A stretch of DNA of 64,000 bases from an uncultured Verrucomicrobiota bacterium (GCA_903898675.1 CAIUGM010000022.1:186001-250000), one strand, 5' to 3'; numbered from the stretch's first letter, positions 25,175 to 34,402 are shown. Notes: generated by a model from the letters alone, not told the origin. Made by a program: numbers and translations.

Positions 25175-25215
25175 TCGGTGAATTGAGAAGTCTAGGGGGA
25201 GAAAACGCCAAGTGG

Positions 25216-25596
<381 letters not shown>

Positions 25597-25730
25597 GGTA
25601 TTTGCTCCTGAAGTGACTAGCGATTTCGGAAAGTGAAATGCGTTTAAAGGACGTATCCCCTAGCCTCTTCCTTGGATTTTTGACTTCCCGGCTTGCGCCG
25701 AAAAAATGGTTTCGTGGTTAAGTGGTGGGA

Positions 25731-26228
25731 TCAGGCGGCCGGAGCAGCGGGCTGCTCCTTGCGGACCTTGGCGTCGAGGACGCGGACGAAGGCGGCGGCG
25801 TTCTGCGTGAGCAGGCCGAGCAGCTGCGAGCGCAGTGCCTCGAACGAGGGCAGTTCGGCGAGCTGCGACATTTCCTTCGCGGTGAAGGCCTTCTTGTCGA
25901 TGATGCCGGTCTTGACCTCGAGCTTCTGGGTGTCGGTGAAGAACTTCTTGACGATCTTCGCGATGCCGTAGGGATTCTTGCCGCCGACCACAATGGCGGT
26001 CGGGCCCTTCAGCGAACTCTCCATGTCGGGCAGGCCGAAAGCCTGGGCGGCGACGCGGAACGAGCTGTTCTTGACGACATGGAACTCGGCCTTCTCGGGG
26101 GCGAGCTTGGCGCGGAGCTTCGAGATGTCCTCGACGCTCATCTTGTCGTAGTTGGCGACGATGACGTACTCGGACTTCTTGAGGTGACCGGTGACTTCGT
26201 CGATCAGGTATTTCTTTTCTGCTCTCAT
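25731..26228 (-). CDS. rplJ: 50S ribosomal protein L10
   Basis: 165-aa stalk base that binds 23S rRNA and L7/L12 dimers and represses its own operon in E. coli. It has KKYLIDEVTGHLKKSEYVIV, VVKNSSFRVAAQ, the KGPTAIVVGG motif and a C-terminal helix (LRSQLLGLLTQNAAAFVRVL) for L12 dimers. It is 18 nt after rplA with a GGAGACCACC leader. Confidence 0.96.
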   Translation of the reverse strand: MRAEKKYLIDEVTGHLKKSEYVIVANYDKMSVEDISKLRAKLAPEKAEFHVVKNSSFRVAAQAFGLPDMESSLKGPTAIVVGGKNPYGIAKIVKKFFTDTQKLEVKTGIIDKKAFTAKEMSQLAELPSFEALRSQLLGLLTQNAAAFVRVLDAKVRKEQPAAPAA

Positions 26229-26246
26229 GGTACGGTGGTCTCCGGG

Positions 26247-26942
26247 TTAGAATTTGTTGTACTCGGTGCTCGCGAGCTTCACGCCCGGGCTCATCGAGGA
26301 CGAGAGCGTGACGCTCTTGATGTAGTGGCCCTTGAACGCGGCCGGCTTGGCCTTGCCGATGGCCTCGAGGACCGCGGCAACGTTCTCGGTGATCTGGTCG
26401 GTCGTGAAAGAGCGCTTGCCGACGCCGACGCCGATGTTGGCGGTCTTGTCGACCTTGAACTCCACGCGGCCGGCCTTGACGGCCTTGATGCCGGCGGCGA
26501 TGTCGTCGGTGACGGTGCCGGACTTGGGGTTGGGCATGAGGCCCTTGGGCCCGAGCACACGGGCCAGGGAACGAACCTGCTTCATGGCCTCGGTGGTCGC
26601 GATCGCGACATCGAAGTCGAGCCAGCCCTCGTTGATCTTCAGCATCACGTCGGCGAGGCCGGCGGTGTCAGCACCGGCGGCGAGCGCCTTGGCCGGATCG
26701 TCGGTGAAGACGAGCACGCGGACCTTCTTGCCGGAACCATTGGGCAGCGGCGTGGTGCCACGGACCATCTGGTCGCCCTGCGCGGGATCGACGCCGAGAC
26801 GGAAGGAAAGCTCGACGGTCTCGTCGAACTTGGCCTTGGGGAATTTGGCGAGGATTTCGACCGCCTCTTTCAGCGGGTATTCCTTCGCGAGATCAGCCGC
26901 CGAGGCGGCGCTGCGGTAGCGTTTGCTTTGTTTTACGGGCAT
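26247..26942 (-). CDS. rplA: 50S ribosomal protein L1
   Basis: 231-aa L1-stalk protein that helps release E-site tRNA and represses the L11 operon in E. coli. Signature segments: KFDETVELSFRLGVDP, GPKGLMPNPKSGTVTDD, and FKGHYIKSVTLSSSMSPGVKL. An AAGGAG SD lies 8 nt before the ATG. Confidence 0.97.
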   Translation of the reverse strand: MPVKQSKRYRSAASAADLAKEYPLKEAVEILAKFPKAKFDETVELSFRLGVDPAQGDQMVRGTTPLPNGSGKKVRVLVFTDDPAKALAAGADTAGLADVMLKINEGWLDFDVAIATTEAMKQVRSLARVLGPKGLMPNPKSGTVTDDIAAGIKAVKAGRVEFKVDKTANIGVGVGKRSFTTDQITENVAAVLEAIGKAKPAAFKGHYIKSVTLSSSMSPGVKLASTEYNKF

Positions 26943-27009
26943 TTTGGACTCCTTGCGGTGCGAACGTCCCTGGAGGGACTCCCGCGGTGAGTTGATGTTG
27001 GATGAAAAA

Positions 27010-27435
27010 TCAGTCGATGACTTCGATGCCCATGTTGCGGGCGGTACCGGCGATCATGCGGATGGCGGCCTCTTCGCTGTTCGCGTTGAGGTCGGCCTTC
27101 TTGATCTTAATGATCTCGAGGATCTGCTTCTTCGTGACCTTGCCGACCTTGTCCATGTTGGGCTTGGCGGAACCGCTCGCGATGCCGGCAGCCTTCTTGA
27201 GGAGCACGGACGCCGGGGGCGACTTGAGGATGAAGGTAAAGGACTTGTCGGAATAGACCGTGATGACGACCGGAATGATCATGCCATTCTGATCCTTGGT
27301 CTTGGCATTAAACTCCTTGCAGAAGCCCATGATGTTGACGCCCTGGGCGCCGAGGGCGGGACCGACGGGAGGCGCGGGATTAGCGGCACCGGCGGGAAGC
27401 TGAAGACGGACGAAACCTTGAATTTTCTTGGCCAT
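27010..27435 (-). CDS. rplK: 50S ribosomal protein L11
   Basis: 141-aa protein of the GTPase-associated centre. It opens [20 protein letters not shown], with the [20 protein letters not shown] proline switch and the C-terminal 23S-binding [10 protein letters not shown]. Its 33-nt leader is made of near-regular 7-nt CCA/CAA-type units with one G, and lacks an SD. Confidence 0.97.
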   Translation of the reverse strand: MAKKIQGFVRLQLPAGAANPAPPVGPALGAQGVNIMGFCKEFNAKTKDQNGMIIPVVITVYSDKSFTFILKSPPASVLLKKAAGIASGSAKPNMDKVGKVTKKQILEIIKIKKADLNANSEEAAIRMIAGTARNMGIEVID

Positions 27436-27476
27436 GGTAAGAGTGGAGTGGCGGGTTGGTAGTGGTGGGCGGCGGA

Positions 27477-28058
27477 TCAGCTTTCAGAGGCGCGCTGGAC
27501 CTGCCAGTATTCGAGTTCGACGGGCGTAAACCGACCGAAAATGGAAACGGAAATCTTGAGCTTGCCGCGCGCGGGATCGACCTCGTCGATCCGGCCGTTG
27601 AGATTCATGAACGGACCGTCCGTGATCTTGACTTCCTCGCCCACGTCGAAAGTCACCTTGGGGATTTCCTTGCCCGTGGCGGCCTCGAGCCGGGTCTTGA
27701 TCTCGTCAATCTCCGTCTGGCGCAGGGGGGCGGGATGATCGCCGCCCACGAAGCCGATGACTCCGGCCGCGTCCTTCACAAAATAGAAGGGCTTGATGAT
27801 GACCTTCTTTTCCTCGTCGTAGAGGCACATGTTGATGAACACGTAGCCCGGGTAAAGTTTGCGGACCTTGGTGGATTTCTTGCCGCCCTTCACCTCAGAC
27901 ACGACCTCGGTGGGCAGCAGCACCTCGAAGACAAAGTCATCGAGCTCCTCGGCCTTCTTGAACTTCTCAATGTAGTTCTTCACCTTGTTCTCCTGGCCGG
28001 AGAGCGTATGCAGGGCGAACCACTGGGCGCCGGTGGGCGTGGAAGTCTGGGCGGTCAT
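27477..28058 (-). CDS. nusG: Transcription elongation/antitermination factor NusG
   Basis: 193-aa RNA polymerase clamp-binding factor that links to Rho and to S10/ribosome. The NGN domain spans [20 protein letters not shown] and YPGYVFINM; the C-terminal KOW domain has [22 protein letters not shown] chose the MTAQTSTP start at 28058, 13 nt after secE, over a longer reading that overlaps secE. Confidence 0.96.
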   Translation of the reverse strand: MTAQTSTPTGAQWFALHTLSGQENKVKNYIEKFKKAEELDDFVFEVLLPTEVVSEVKGGKKSTKVRKLYPGYVFINMCLYDEEKKVIIKPFYFVKDAAGVIGFVGGDHPAPLRQTEIDEIKTRLEAATGKEIPKVTFDVGEEVKITDGPFMNLNGRIDEVDPARGKLKISVSIFGRFTPVELEYWQVQRASES

Positions 28059-28071
28059 CGGTACGGATTGT

Positions 28072-28275
28072 TTAGCTGACCCAAGATGTGAACAGGTCGA
28101 CCACTTGATAGAGCGCAAAGTCACTGATGCTCGTGAACAGGCCGAGCAACAAGCAGGCAACGATCACGACGATCGTCGAATCCTTGAGCTCGCTGCGCGT
28201 GGGCCAGCTGGCCTTCTGCAACTCGCCAACGAGTTCGCCGAAGAAAATACGGGCGCTGCGGAATGGATTTGCCAT
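28072..28275 (-). CDS. secE: Preprotein translocase subunit SecE
   Basis: 67-aa small Sec subunit that clamps SecY. It is the short single-TM type: amphipathic ELVGELQKASWPTRSELKDS followed by one hydrophobic helix TIVVIVACLLLGLFTSI. The WPTR motif is characteristic. It begins 19 nt after tRNA-Trp and runs into nusG. Confidence 0.95.
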   Translation of the reverse strand: MANPFRSARIFFGELVGELQKASWPTRSELKDSTIVVIVACLLLGLFTSISDFALYQVVDLFTSWVS

Positions 28276-28294
28276 GTGTGGATTTGGGCGAAAG

Positions 28295-28370
28295 TGGCAG
28301 GGGCGGAGGGACTCGAACCCCCAACCAACGGTTTTGGAGACCGCTACTCTACCAGTTGAGCTACACCCCT
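28295..28370 (-). tRNA. trnW: tRNA-Trp (CCA anticodon)
   Basis: A 76-nt cloverleaf on the minus strand: acceptor AGGGGTG/CGCCCCT, D-stem GCTC/GAGT, anticodon stem GCGGT/ACCGT with loop CTCCAAA (anticodon CCA), T-arm GGGGGTTCGAGTCCC, discriminator G and encoded CCA end. Placement between tuf and secE is a conserved arrangement in several phyla. Confidence 0.97.
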
Positions 28371-28401
28371 GTGGTTATTTCTATTTCTTTTAGACGACAC
28401 A

Positions 28402-28427
28402 GCCGGGACCCCCAAAGGAGCCCCGGC
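28402..28427 (-). other. Hairpin in the tuf-tRNA-Trp spacer
   Basis: GCCGGG/CCCGGC pair at the ends of a 26-nt element, with possible CC/GG pairs inside. No U-tract follows in the minus direction, so a processing signal between tuf mRNA and tRNA-Trp is more likely than a terminator. Confidence 0.35.
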
Positions 28428-28455
28428 AGCATCGGTCGGAAGGAGGTTAAGGAGA

Positions 28456-29646
28456 TTATTCGATGATCTCGGTGACACGACCGGCACCAATGGTGCGGCC
28501 GCCTTCACGAATGGCGAATTTCTGGGTCTTCTCCATGGCGATCGGAACGATGAGATCGATTTCCACCGCGATGTTGTCACCCGGCATGATCATCTCGACG
28601 CCGGTCGGCAGATTCACGATACCGGTCACATCCGTCGTGCGGAAGTAGAACTGGGGACGGTAGCCGTTGAAGAACGGCGTGTGGCGGCCACCCTCGTCCT
28701 TGGAGAGGACGTAGATCTCGGCCTTGGCCTTCTTGTGCGGCTTGATGGACTTCGGGGCGGCGATAACCTGGCCGCGCTCGATGCCCTCTTTTTCAATACC
28801 ACGGAGCAAGATGCCGACGTTGTCGCCAGCCTGGCCCTGATCGAGCAGCTTGCGGAACATCTCGATGCCGGTCACGACGGTCGTGGTCGTGTCCTTGAGG
28901 CCGACGATCTCGACCGTGTCATTGAGCTTGCAGATGCCACGCTCGATACGGCCCGTCGCGACGGTGCCACGGCCGGTAATCGAGAAGACGTCCTCAACGG
29001 ACATCAGGAAAGGCTTGTCGAGCTCGCGGGCGGGCTCGGCGATCTCGGCGTCGAGCGCCTCCATCAGAGCCTGAATGGCGGCCAGACCCTCCGGCTTGCC
29101 TTCCAGGGCCGCCGTGGCGGAACCACGGATGATCTTGGCGGCCTTGCCGTCGAACTGATACTTGGTGAGAAGATCGCGGATTTCCTCTTCGACGAGCTCG
29201 AGCAGCTCGGCGTCCTCGATGAGGTCGACCTTGTTCAGGAAAACCACGAGATTCGGCACGCCGACCTGACGGGCGAGCAGGATGTGCTCCCGGGTCTGCG
29301 GCATCGGGCCGTCAGCGGCGGAAACCACCAAAATACCACCGTCCATCTGCGCGGCACCGGTGATCATGTTCTTGACGAAGTCAGCGTGGCCGGGGCAGTC
29401 GACGTGCGCGTAGTGGCGCTTGTCGGACTCATACTCCACGTGGGCGACCGAGATCGTGACGATCTTGGAGGCGTCACGCACGGTGCCGCCCTTGGCGATG
29501 TCCGCGTAGGTCTTGATCTCGGCCAGACCCTTGCGGGCTTGGGCGGAGAGAATCGCGGTCGTCAGGGTTGTCTTGCCGTGGTCGACGTGGCCGATTGTGC
29601 CGACGTTAACGTGCGGCTTCTTGCGTTCGAATGTTCCTTTAGCCAT
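28456..29646 (-). CDS. tuf: Elongation factor Tu with divergent switch I
   Basis: 396-aa GTPase that delivers aminoacyl-tRNA. G1 [10 protein letters not shown] (19-28), G3 DCPGHAD (83-89), G4 NKVD, SAT/SAL-type G5 and domains II/III ([33 protein letters not shown]) are canonical. The switch I/effector region is not: the usual ARGITINTSHVEY reads [13 protein letters not shown] (60-72), preceded by GGTVRDA. The Mg-coordinating Thr (T64) is kept; the Arg-Gly pair is Lys-Ile. The leader has 22 G-free nt and no SD. It is the only tuf in the window, co-directional with tRNA-Thr upstream and tRNA-Trp downstream. Confidence 0.97.
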   Translation of the reverse strand: MAKGTFERKKPHVNVGTIGHVDHGKTTLTTAILSAQARKGLAEIKTYADIAKGGTVRDASKIVTISVAHVEYESDKRHYAHVDCPGHADFVKNMITGAAQMDGGILVVSAADGPMPQTREHILLARQVGVPNLVVFLNKVDLIEDAELLELVEEEIRDLLTKYQFDGKAAKIIRGSATAALEGKPEGLAAIQALMEALDAEIAEPARELDKPFLMSVEDVFSITGRGTVATGRIERGICKLNDTVEIVGLKDTTTTVVTGIEMFRKLLDQGQAGDNVGILLRGIEKEGIERGQVIAAPKSIKPHKKAKAEIYVLSKDEGGRHTPFFNGYRPQFYFRTTDVTGIVNLPTGVEMIMPGDNIAVEIDLIVPIAMEKTQKFAIREGGRTIGAGRVTEIIE

Positions 29647-29693
29647 GTGAGTTGGAGTAGGTTATTTGCGGTTGAAGTTGTTGATCTTGATTA

Positions 29694-29713
29694 ACGTCGG
29701 AGATCACCGACGT
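29694..29713 (-). other. Hairpin between tRNA-Thr and tuf
   Basis: A perfect 7-bp stem ACGTCGG/CCGACGT with a 6-nt loop starts 6 nt after the CCA end of tRNA-Thr. It could mark the 3' processing boundary of the tRNA or a partial terminator before tuf; no strong U-run is seen. Confidence 0.45.
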
Positions 29714-29718
29714 CAGCC

Positions 29719-29794
29719 TGGAGCCCAGAACCGGATTCGAACCGGCGACCTCGTCCTTACCAAGAACGTGCTCTGCCAACTGAGCTATCTGGGC
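29719..29794 (-). tRNA. trnT: tRNA-Thr (GGT anticodon)
   Basis: 76 nt on the minus strand: acceptor GCCCAGA/TCTGGGC, D-arm AGCTCAGTTGGCAGAGC, anticodon stem CGTTC/GGACG with loop TTGGTAA (anticodon GGT), T-arm CCGGTTCGAATCCGG, discriminator T and encoded CCA. A tRNA-Thr upstream of tuf also occurs in E. coli (thrT-tufB). Confidence 0.97.
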
Positions 29795-29832
29795 AGACCA
29801 AGGCACAGACCAAAATAGAAAAGAAGGTCCAG

Positions 29833-29859
29833 AGAATAGCCCGTAAAATTGTCCGTCAA
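29833..29859 (-). promoter_or_regulatory. Candidate promoter for the tRNA-Thr/tuf/rif cluster
   Basis: Minus strand TTGACG (29854-29859) and TATTCT (29833-29838) lie in a 93-nt AT-richer gap ahead of tRNA-Thr. The -35 is close to consensus; the 15-bp spacing is short. The predicted start is about 30 nt before the tRNA. Confidence 0.45.
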
Positions 29860-29887
29860 CTAGATTCTGGCAATTTAAGCAAAAAAC

Positions 29888-30631
29888 CTACGGGCCAACC
29901 AACACCCGATAGCGGCCAGGGCTGAGCCGCTCCGCCAACCGAAAGGTTTTTACAAGGTAGGCCCGAAAAAATGCGTCCGCCTCCTCGTCACCCTCCTCCC
30001 ATTTCGACCCGGTCATCAGGACTGGCTCCCCCACAATTCCGGAGGTACTCACCGCCACCATGAATTCCATCGGTGAAAATCCCATCTTAGGCATAATTAA
30101 TTCTTTAAGCGCTTGTTGAATAATGATTTTCCCATCACCCAAATTGCGTACTTCCAAGAACCCGCTGCGTTCGGCCAAAGGCTCTCTCAATTGGTCGATC
30201 TGCCCGATTCCGCTGAAAGGTGCTTCATTTCCCTGTGCCAATACATCGGCCAGTCGTTCAGGCGTAGCTGCCACTTCGGCCCCGTAAGCCTTTATATCCT
30301 GCTCCCGGAAGGTAAAGTTTGCCCGGAAATTCTCAAAGACCTGCCCGGGTTGACGTCGGACAGTCTCGGGCAAGGGTCGCTGGCCATAATTCCACTCCGT
30401 CGGAAAAAACAACGGAGTCGGGTCAAACAACTCTGCCCGCTCGCGCAAGACCTGGTCGCCTGAGCCCTGACCGGTGCCACTCACCCGCACAAAGGGCAGA
30501 CTGCCGGGAGCCACGGCCGCGAGGGTTGGTGGCTTGGCCCGGGTCCAGATCCACCAGGCACCGGTTATGGCGACCGAAAAAATCATTCCAATCCATACGC
30601 GCCGTTTGATCTGGATTTTTCCGATGCGCAC
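29888..30631 (-). CDS. Membrane-anchored protein with TonB-like C-terminus (ExbB/ExbD operon)
   Basis: 247 aa. One N-terminal membrane anchor (VWIGMIFSVAITGAWWIW, about 12-29) is followed by a soluble envelope domain. The last ~70 residues (FMVAVSTSGIVGEPVLM to RLSPGRYRVLVGP) have the pattern of a TonB C-terminal domain: beta-strand, xxSGxVxxP, helix, rF..., G-Y-V ending. It lacks the long Pro-rich spacer of classic TonB. The GTG start has a TAGGAGG SD overlapping the exbD stop, so it is the last gene of the ExbB-ExbD operon. The TonB role is inferred from context and this pattern; I do not recognise the family. Confidence 0.6.
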   Translation of the reverse strand: MRIGKIQIKRRVWIGMIFSVAITGAWWIWTRAKPPTLAAVAPGSLPFVRVSGTGQGSGDQVLRERAELFDPTPLFFPTEWNYGQRPLPETVRRQPGQVFENFRANFTFREQDIKAYGAEVAATPERLADVLAQGNEAPFSGIGQIDQLREPLAERSGFLEVRNLGDGKIIIQQALKELIMPKMGFSPMEFMVAVSTSGIVGEPVLMTGSKWEEGDEEADAFFRAYLVKTFRLAERLSPGRYRVLVGP

Positions 30632-30640
30632 CGGTGCCTC

Positions 30641-31105
30641 CTATTTGGCCGGAGTGTCAGGGCCGGGCGTTTCCGCGGCCACCAGGACACTCGCGAATCC
30701 GACCGATCGGGCCATGCCGCACAAGTCCAGGAACGCCTGCATCGAAACCTGGCGGTCGGCCCGCACCAGCATCACGGCGCCGGGATGCTTTTTCACGTAG
30801 CCCTCCATTTGTTTGCGCAAATCCGCCAGCGAATACATGCCGCCGTCGAACAGGATCACATTATCGCGGCGGTAGCTGACCACCACGGAAGCGGCCCCGG
30901 CACTCCCCGAGGTTGCGCCGACCGACGGGAGCTCGATGGCCCCGGATTCCGCCACGCCAACCGGCACGCCCGGCAGAAGCACGGAGGGCGAGCCGAACAA
31001 CGCGAAGAAGAGGACGATCACGCCGACATTGACCCAGGCGACGAAATCCAGGTCGCGCGGCGGCGAACTCAGGCGCGACTCGAGGTCCAGCGGACGCGTG
31101 ATCAT
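30641..31105 (-). CDS. exbD: Biopolymer transport protein ExbD/TolR family
   Basis: 154 aa: short cytoplasmic N-terminus, one TM helix (FVAWVNVGVIVLFFALFGSP, about 21-40) and a periplasmic domain with MYSLADLRKQMEGYVKKHPG and VMLVRADRQVSMQAFLDLCG, typical of ExbD/TolR, which uses the proton gradient with ExbB. The TM aspartate usual in ExbD is not clear in the helix itself; D19 lies just before it. Start overlaps the exbB stop (ATGA). Confidence 0.85.
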   Translation of the reverse strand: MITRPLDLESRLSSPPRDLDFVAWVNVGVIVLFFALFGSPSVLLPGVPVGVAESGAIELPSVGATSGSAGAASVVVSYRRDNVILFDGGMYSLADLRKQMEGYVKKHPGAVMLVRADRQVSMQAFLDLCGMARSVGFASVLVAAETPGPDTPAK

Positions 31106-31746
31106 TGCTTCGCTCCCGGCTCCGGGTGGTAATCGCGCTGGAGAAAACGCATCAGCTCGTTGCCCGCCCATTCCATGTCCTGCACGAGCGCCCGCACCCG
31201 GCCGGCTAGGAAATGGCGCGCCAGATGGGCCGGGATCGCCACCACCAGACCGGCGGCGGCGGTGAGCAAGGCTTCCCACATGCCACCGGCCAGCACCACG
31301 GGCGTCGCATAGTTGCCGCCCTGGTTGAATTGCCAGAAAGTTTTGATCATGCCCAGCAGCGTGCCGAGCAGGCCGAACAGCGGCGCGATCTGGGCGATGG
31401 CCGCCAGTGCACTGATGCGCCGCTCCAGGATCGGTATCTCCACCAGGGCCGCCTCCTGCAGGGCGAAACGCAGCGCCGGTTCGTCGTCCGTGGCATGCCG
31501 CAGGCCGGCCTTCACGACCTTGGCCACCGGACCCGGGGTCTCCTCACACAGCGTCAACGCCTCCATCAGCCGGTTTTTCAGCAGCAGGTTCTTGATGCCC
31601 TCAAGAAATTCCGTCGAGCGGATCTGGCCGCGGTGCAGAAACAGCGCGCGCTCGATGAATATGACCACCGCCACGAGTCCCAGCAGGACGAGCAGCCACA
31701 TTACCGGGCCGCCCTTGGCGAATACACTGTAGCTGAAGGCTCTCAT
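31102..31746 (-). CDS. exbB: MotA/TolQ/ExbB proton channel family protein
   Basis: 214-aa inner-membrane protein with three TM segments (about 11-35, 115-140 and 160-185). The family region AAIAQIAPLFGLLGTLLGMI and the GGMWEALLTAAAGLVVAIPA helix are clear. With ExbD it forms the proton-driven motor that energises an outer-membrane process. I chose the MRAFSYSVFAKGG start at 31746; longer readings overlap the upstream TPR gene. Confidence 0.93.
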   Translation of the reverse strand: MRAFSYSVFAKGGPVMWLLVLLGLVAVVIFIERALFLHRGQIRSTEFLEGIKNLLLKNRLMEALTLCEETPGPVAKVVKAGLRHATDDEPALRFALQEAALVEIPILERRISALAAIAQIAPLFGLLGTLLGMIKTFWQFNQGGNYATPVVLAGGMWEALLTAAAGLVVAIPAHLARHFLAGRVRALVQDMEWAGNELMRFLQRDYHPEPGAKQ

Positions 31747-31795
31747 GAAATTGTCGGCATCATGGGTGGCTCGATTCGCGCGTAAATGCCAAAGC

Positions 31796-34402
31796 TCACG
31801 GCTTCGCTCCCGCGGCGGGCACAAAGCGGGCCAGCTTCGCCTGCGCCTGCGCCGCGCCATAGAGTTTGTTGTCGAGAATCAGGTGGTAGGCCCGCTGCGC
31901 CTCGTCGAGGCGGCCGGCGTCCTCGGCGATCTGCGCCAGCTCCAGCAGCGAGCGCGATACCCAGTAGCGGCCCTTCGCGCCCAGGTTCGCGGCCTGGCCG
32001 GCATCAAGCAGAAAGGTGTCCACCACCGACCAGAGCGCCGCCTCGGCCTTGGCCGCCTGACCGCGCTTCATCTCGGCCAGACCCCACTTGAAGCCGGCCT
32101 CGGCGCGCAGGTCGACCGGCGCCGAGGTCAGGTCGCGCAACCGCTCGTAGATGGTCACGGCGCTCTCGTAATTCACGAGGTTGTTCGCGCCCTGGGCGAA
32201 CAGGGTATCCGCCAGTGCCAGCTGGGCGATAAGCTCCCCGGGATGGCCGGCGTAATCGTTGACCAGAAACTCATACAGCTGCCGCGCGGTCGCAAAATCA
32301 TTCAGCTTCCGCATCAGGTCGCCCTGCTTCAGCCGGGCATAGAAGACCAGTTCGTCTCGCGGGTAGGTATCAATCAGCCGCTCGAGGAGATTGTAACCTT
32401 CCTTCAGCTGGCGGTCCAATCCCTGCCGGTCCAGGTTCGAGGCGGCCTCATACAGCGCCAGCGGGGCGTACTCGCTGTTCTTGTATTCGTCGTTGTCGAC
32501 AAAGCTGATCAACACGCCCTGCGCGCCGGCCATGTCGCCCTTTTGCGTAAGGTGCCCCGCCTGCATCAGGTAGGAATACTGCGCGGACTTGGACCCGTGA
32601 AAATCGGCGCGCAATTTCTCGAGCATGGCGAGGCCCTCGGTGTCCCGGTTCAGCGCCAGCAGCGACTGCGCCCGGAGCAACTGGGTCGTGCCCGTCACGT
32701 CCGCGCGCAAGCCCGCCTCGAGCTGGCCGCCTTGCTGGAGCAGCGCGAGCAGATCATCGGCCTGGTGCAGGGCCGTCTCCAGCTGGCCGTTATCAAACGA
32801 GAGTTTTGCCCGGAGCCACAGCAGCCGGATGCGCAGGTCCTCCGGCACGCCCTGGGCGGGACCCGTGAGCAGCTGGTTTACCCGGGCGTAGGCGGCCTGG
32901 GCCTGCCCGCGCACCTGCATCGCCTTCATCAAGTTCCACTCCGCCTGCCAGCGGCTGACCTGGTCGAACGCCGGGTTCACCGCCGCCTCGTCGAGCTGGC
33001 GGGCGGCCGCGTCGAGCTGTTCCGCACCGATGTCCGCCAGCACGCGCTGGAAAATCAGCGTGCCCGCCGGCACCACCGCCGGGAGTTCCCGCAACGCCGC
33101 GTCGTAGGCATCGGCGGCATTCTTGAAGTCTTCCGACCGGAAAAAGGCCTCGGCCAGCAGCACGCCCAGTTCAGCCCGCTCGCGGCCCTCGGCGGTGATC
33201 GTCCGCAGCTCCGCGATGACATCCGCGGCGGTGCGGTAGCGCTTCAGGTCCCACGCCACCGAAAGCCGCACGCCCAGGGCGGCCGGCTTGAGGGTTGACC
33301 CCGGATAACGCTGCAAGAGGGCCCGCGCGTCCTCTTCCGCCCTTTCGTAGACCTTGTCCGCCAGCGCCGCCTGGGCGCGGGCGAGGAGCAGGTCCTCGAT
33401 GATCGGGTGCTGGACCGGTGCGACGATGAGTTCGGTCAGGTCGCGGCGCAACTGCTCCCGGTCAGCCGTGGTCCTGGCCCCGTGGGCCAGCAATTGCAGG
33501 GCGAGCCGCTGGGTTTCGGGTTTCTGGCCGGCCCGCAATAATTCCAGGAAAGCCCGGTGGCCCGAGTCGCTGGTCTCGCCGGCGATCAACCCCAGCACCA
33601 GTCGCAACTGGTCGGCGACATTCCGCTCGGTGGCCGGCAATACCGCCAGCTGGCGTTGCAAGACGCCCTGAGCCTCGCTGGCGCGGCCGAGTCCGGCGAG
33701 GGCCGCGGCATAGGTGCGCACCGCATCGTAGCCGGTGCGCGTGCCTTGGAAACGGTCCATGTTGTCGCGCAGCGTGGCGAGTTGCGCCTCGTTCAACTGG
33801 CCCGAGCGCAGGCGGGCCTGCTCCTGCCCCAATGCAAACCGCGCGCGCTGCGTGTCCGATACCGCCGTCCGGGCAGCCTCCTCATAAGCCCGGTTCCGCC
33901 GCTCGATGTCGTTGTCCGCATCCGCGACGGTGGCCTGCAGAAAATACCACCAGGCCCGGTCCACGGCCGGCAGATCCTCCGCCTTGCCGGCCGCCAGCGC
34001 CGCCTTGGCCTGGGGCATCCGGCGGGCGTTGGCCGCGATGAGTCCGGCGCGCAGCTGGTAGGCCGAGTTGCGCGGCCCCTCATAGGATTGGAGCAATTTT
34101 TCCGCGGCCGCCGGCTCGCCGGCGTCCAGCAGCGCCGTCACCCGGCCCAGCGTCACCCGCTGCCGCGACTCGGCCGGCAGGGCGGGATCGCGCAGGACTT
34201 CCTGGTAAAGCGTCGCCGCGGTCCCGGGAAATCCGGCGTGCAGGGCATCATCGGCCCGGCCTTCCGCGACAATCCAGCCACCGGGGGCCGTCGCGGCGGC
34301 GGCCAGCGGATCCACCAGGGGACTCGGGCTGGCGACCTGCGCCGACAGGCGGATGACCGCCCATCCCAGGGGAAGAAAAATTAACCGCGCACACTTCATC
34401 AT
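31796..34402 (-). CDS. Large secreted tetratricopeptide-repeat protein
   Basis: 868 aa beginning MMKCARLIFLPLGWAVIRLSA, a signal peptide, then Ala/Leu-rich helical repeats throughout (for example EAFFRSEDFKNAADAYDAAL and ARQLYEFLVNDYAGHPGELI) typical of TPR/Tol-Pal scaffold proteins. It is the first gene of the exbB-exbD operon (49 nt gap), so it likely acts as a periplasmic scaffold for that motor. Substrate unknown. The start is uncertain by one Met; no good SD is seen. Confidence 0.75.
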   Translation of the reverse strand: MMKCARLIFLPLGWAVIRLSAQVASPSPLVDPLAAAATAPGGWIVAEGRADDALHAGFPGTAATLYQEVLRDPALPAESRQRVTLGRVTALLDAGEPAAAEKLLQSYEGPRNSAYQLRAGLIAANARRMPQAKAALAAGKAEDLPAVDRAWWYFLQATVADADNDIERRNRAYEEAARTAVSDTQRARFALGQEQARLRSGQLNEAQLATLRDNMDRFQGTRTGYDAVRTYAAALAGLGRASEAQGVLQRQLAVLPATERNVADQLRLVLGLIAGETSDSGHRAFLELLRAGQKPETQRLALQLLAHGARTTADREQLRRDLTELIVAPVQHPIIEDLLLARAQAALADKVYERAEEDARALLQRYPGSTLKPAALGVRLSVAWDLKRYRTAADVIAELRTITAEGRERAELGVLLAEAFFRSEDFKNAADAYDAALRELPAVVPAGTLIFQRVLADIGAEQLDAAARQLDEAAVNPAFDQVSRWQAEWNLMKAMQVRGQAQAAYARVNQLLTGPAQGVPEDLRIRLLWLRAKLSFDNGQLETALHQADDLLALLQQGGQLEAGLRADVTGTTQLLRAQSLLALNRDTEGLAMLEKLRADFHGSKSAQYSYLMQAGHLTQKGDMAGAQGVLISFVDNDEYKNSEYAPLALYEAASNLDRQGLDRQLKEGYNLLERLIDTYPRDELVFYARLKQGDLMRKLNDFATARQLYEFLVNDYAGHPGELIAQLALADTLFAQGANNLVNYESAVTIYERLRDLTSAPVDLRAEAGFKWGLAEMKRGQAAKAEAALWSVVDTFLLDAGQAANLGAKGRYWVSRSLLELAQIAEDAGRLDEAQRAYHLILDNKLYGAAQAQAKLARFVPAAGAKP

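Noticed and set aside
25680-25705. Terminator after rplJ from CGGC/GCCG with an A-run
   Set aside because: The stem is only 4 bp and the T-run on the minus strand precedes the stem instead of following it.
29880-29910. Terminator after the TonB-like gene
   Set aside because: A T6 run follows the stop, but only a 4-bp stem precedes it; too weak to annotate.
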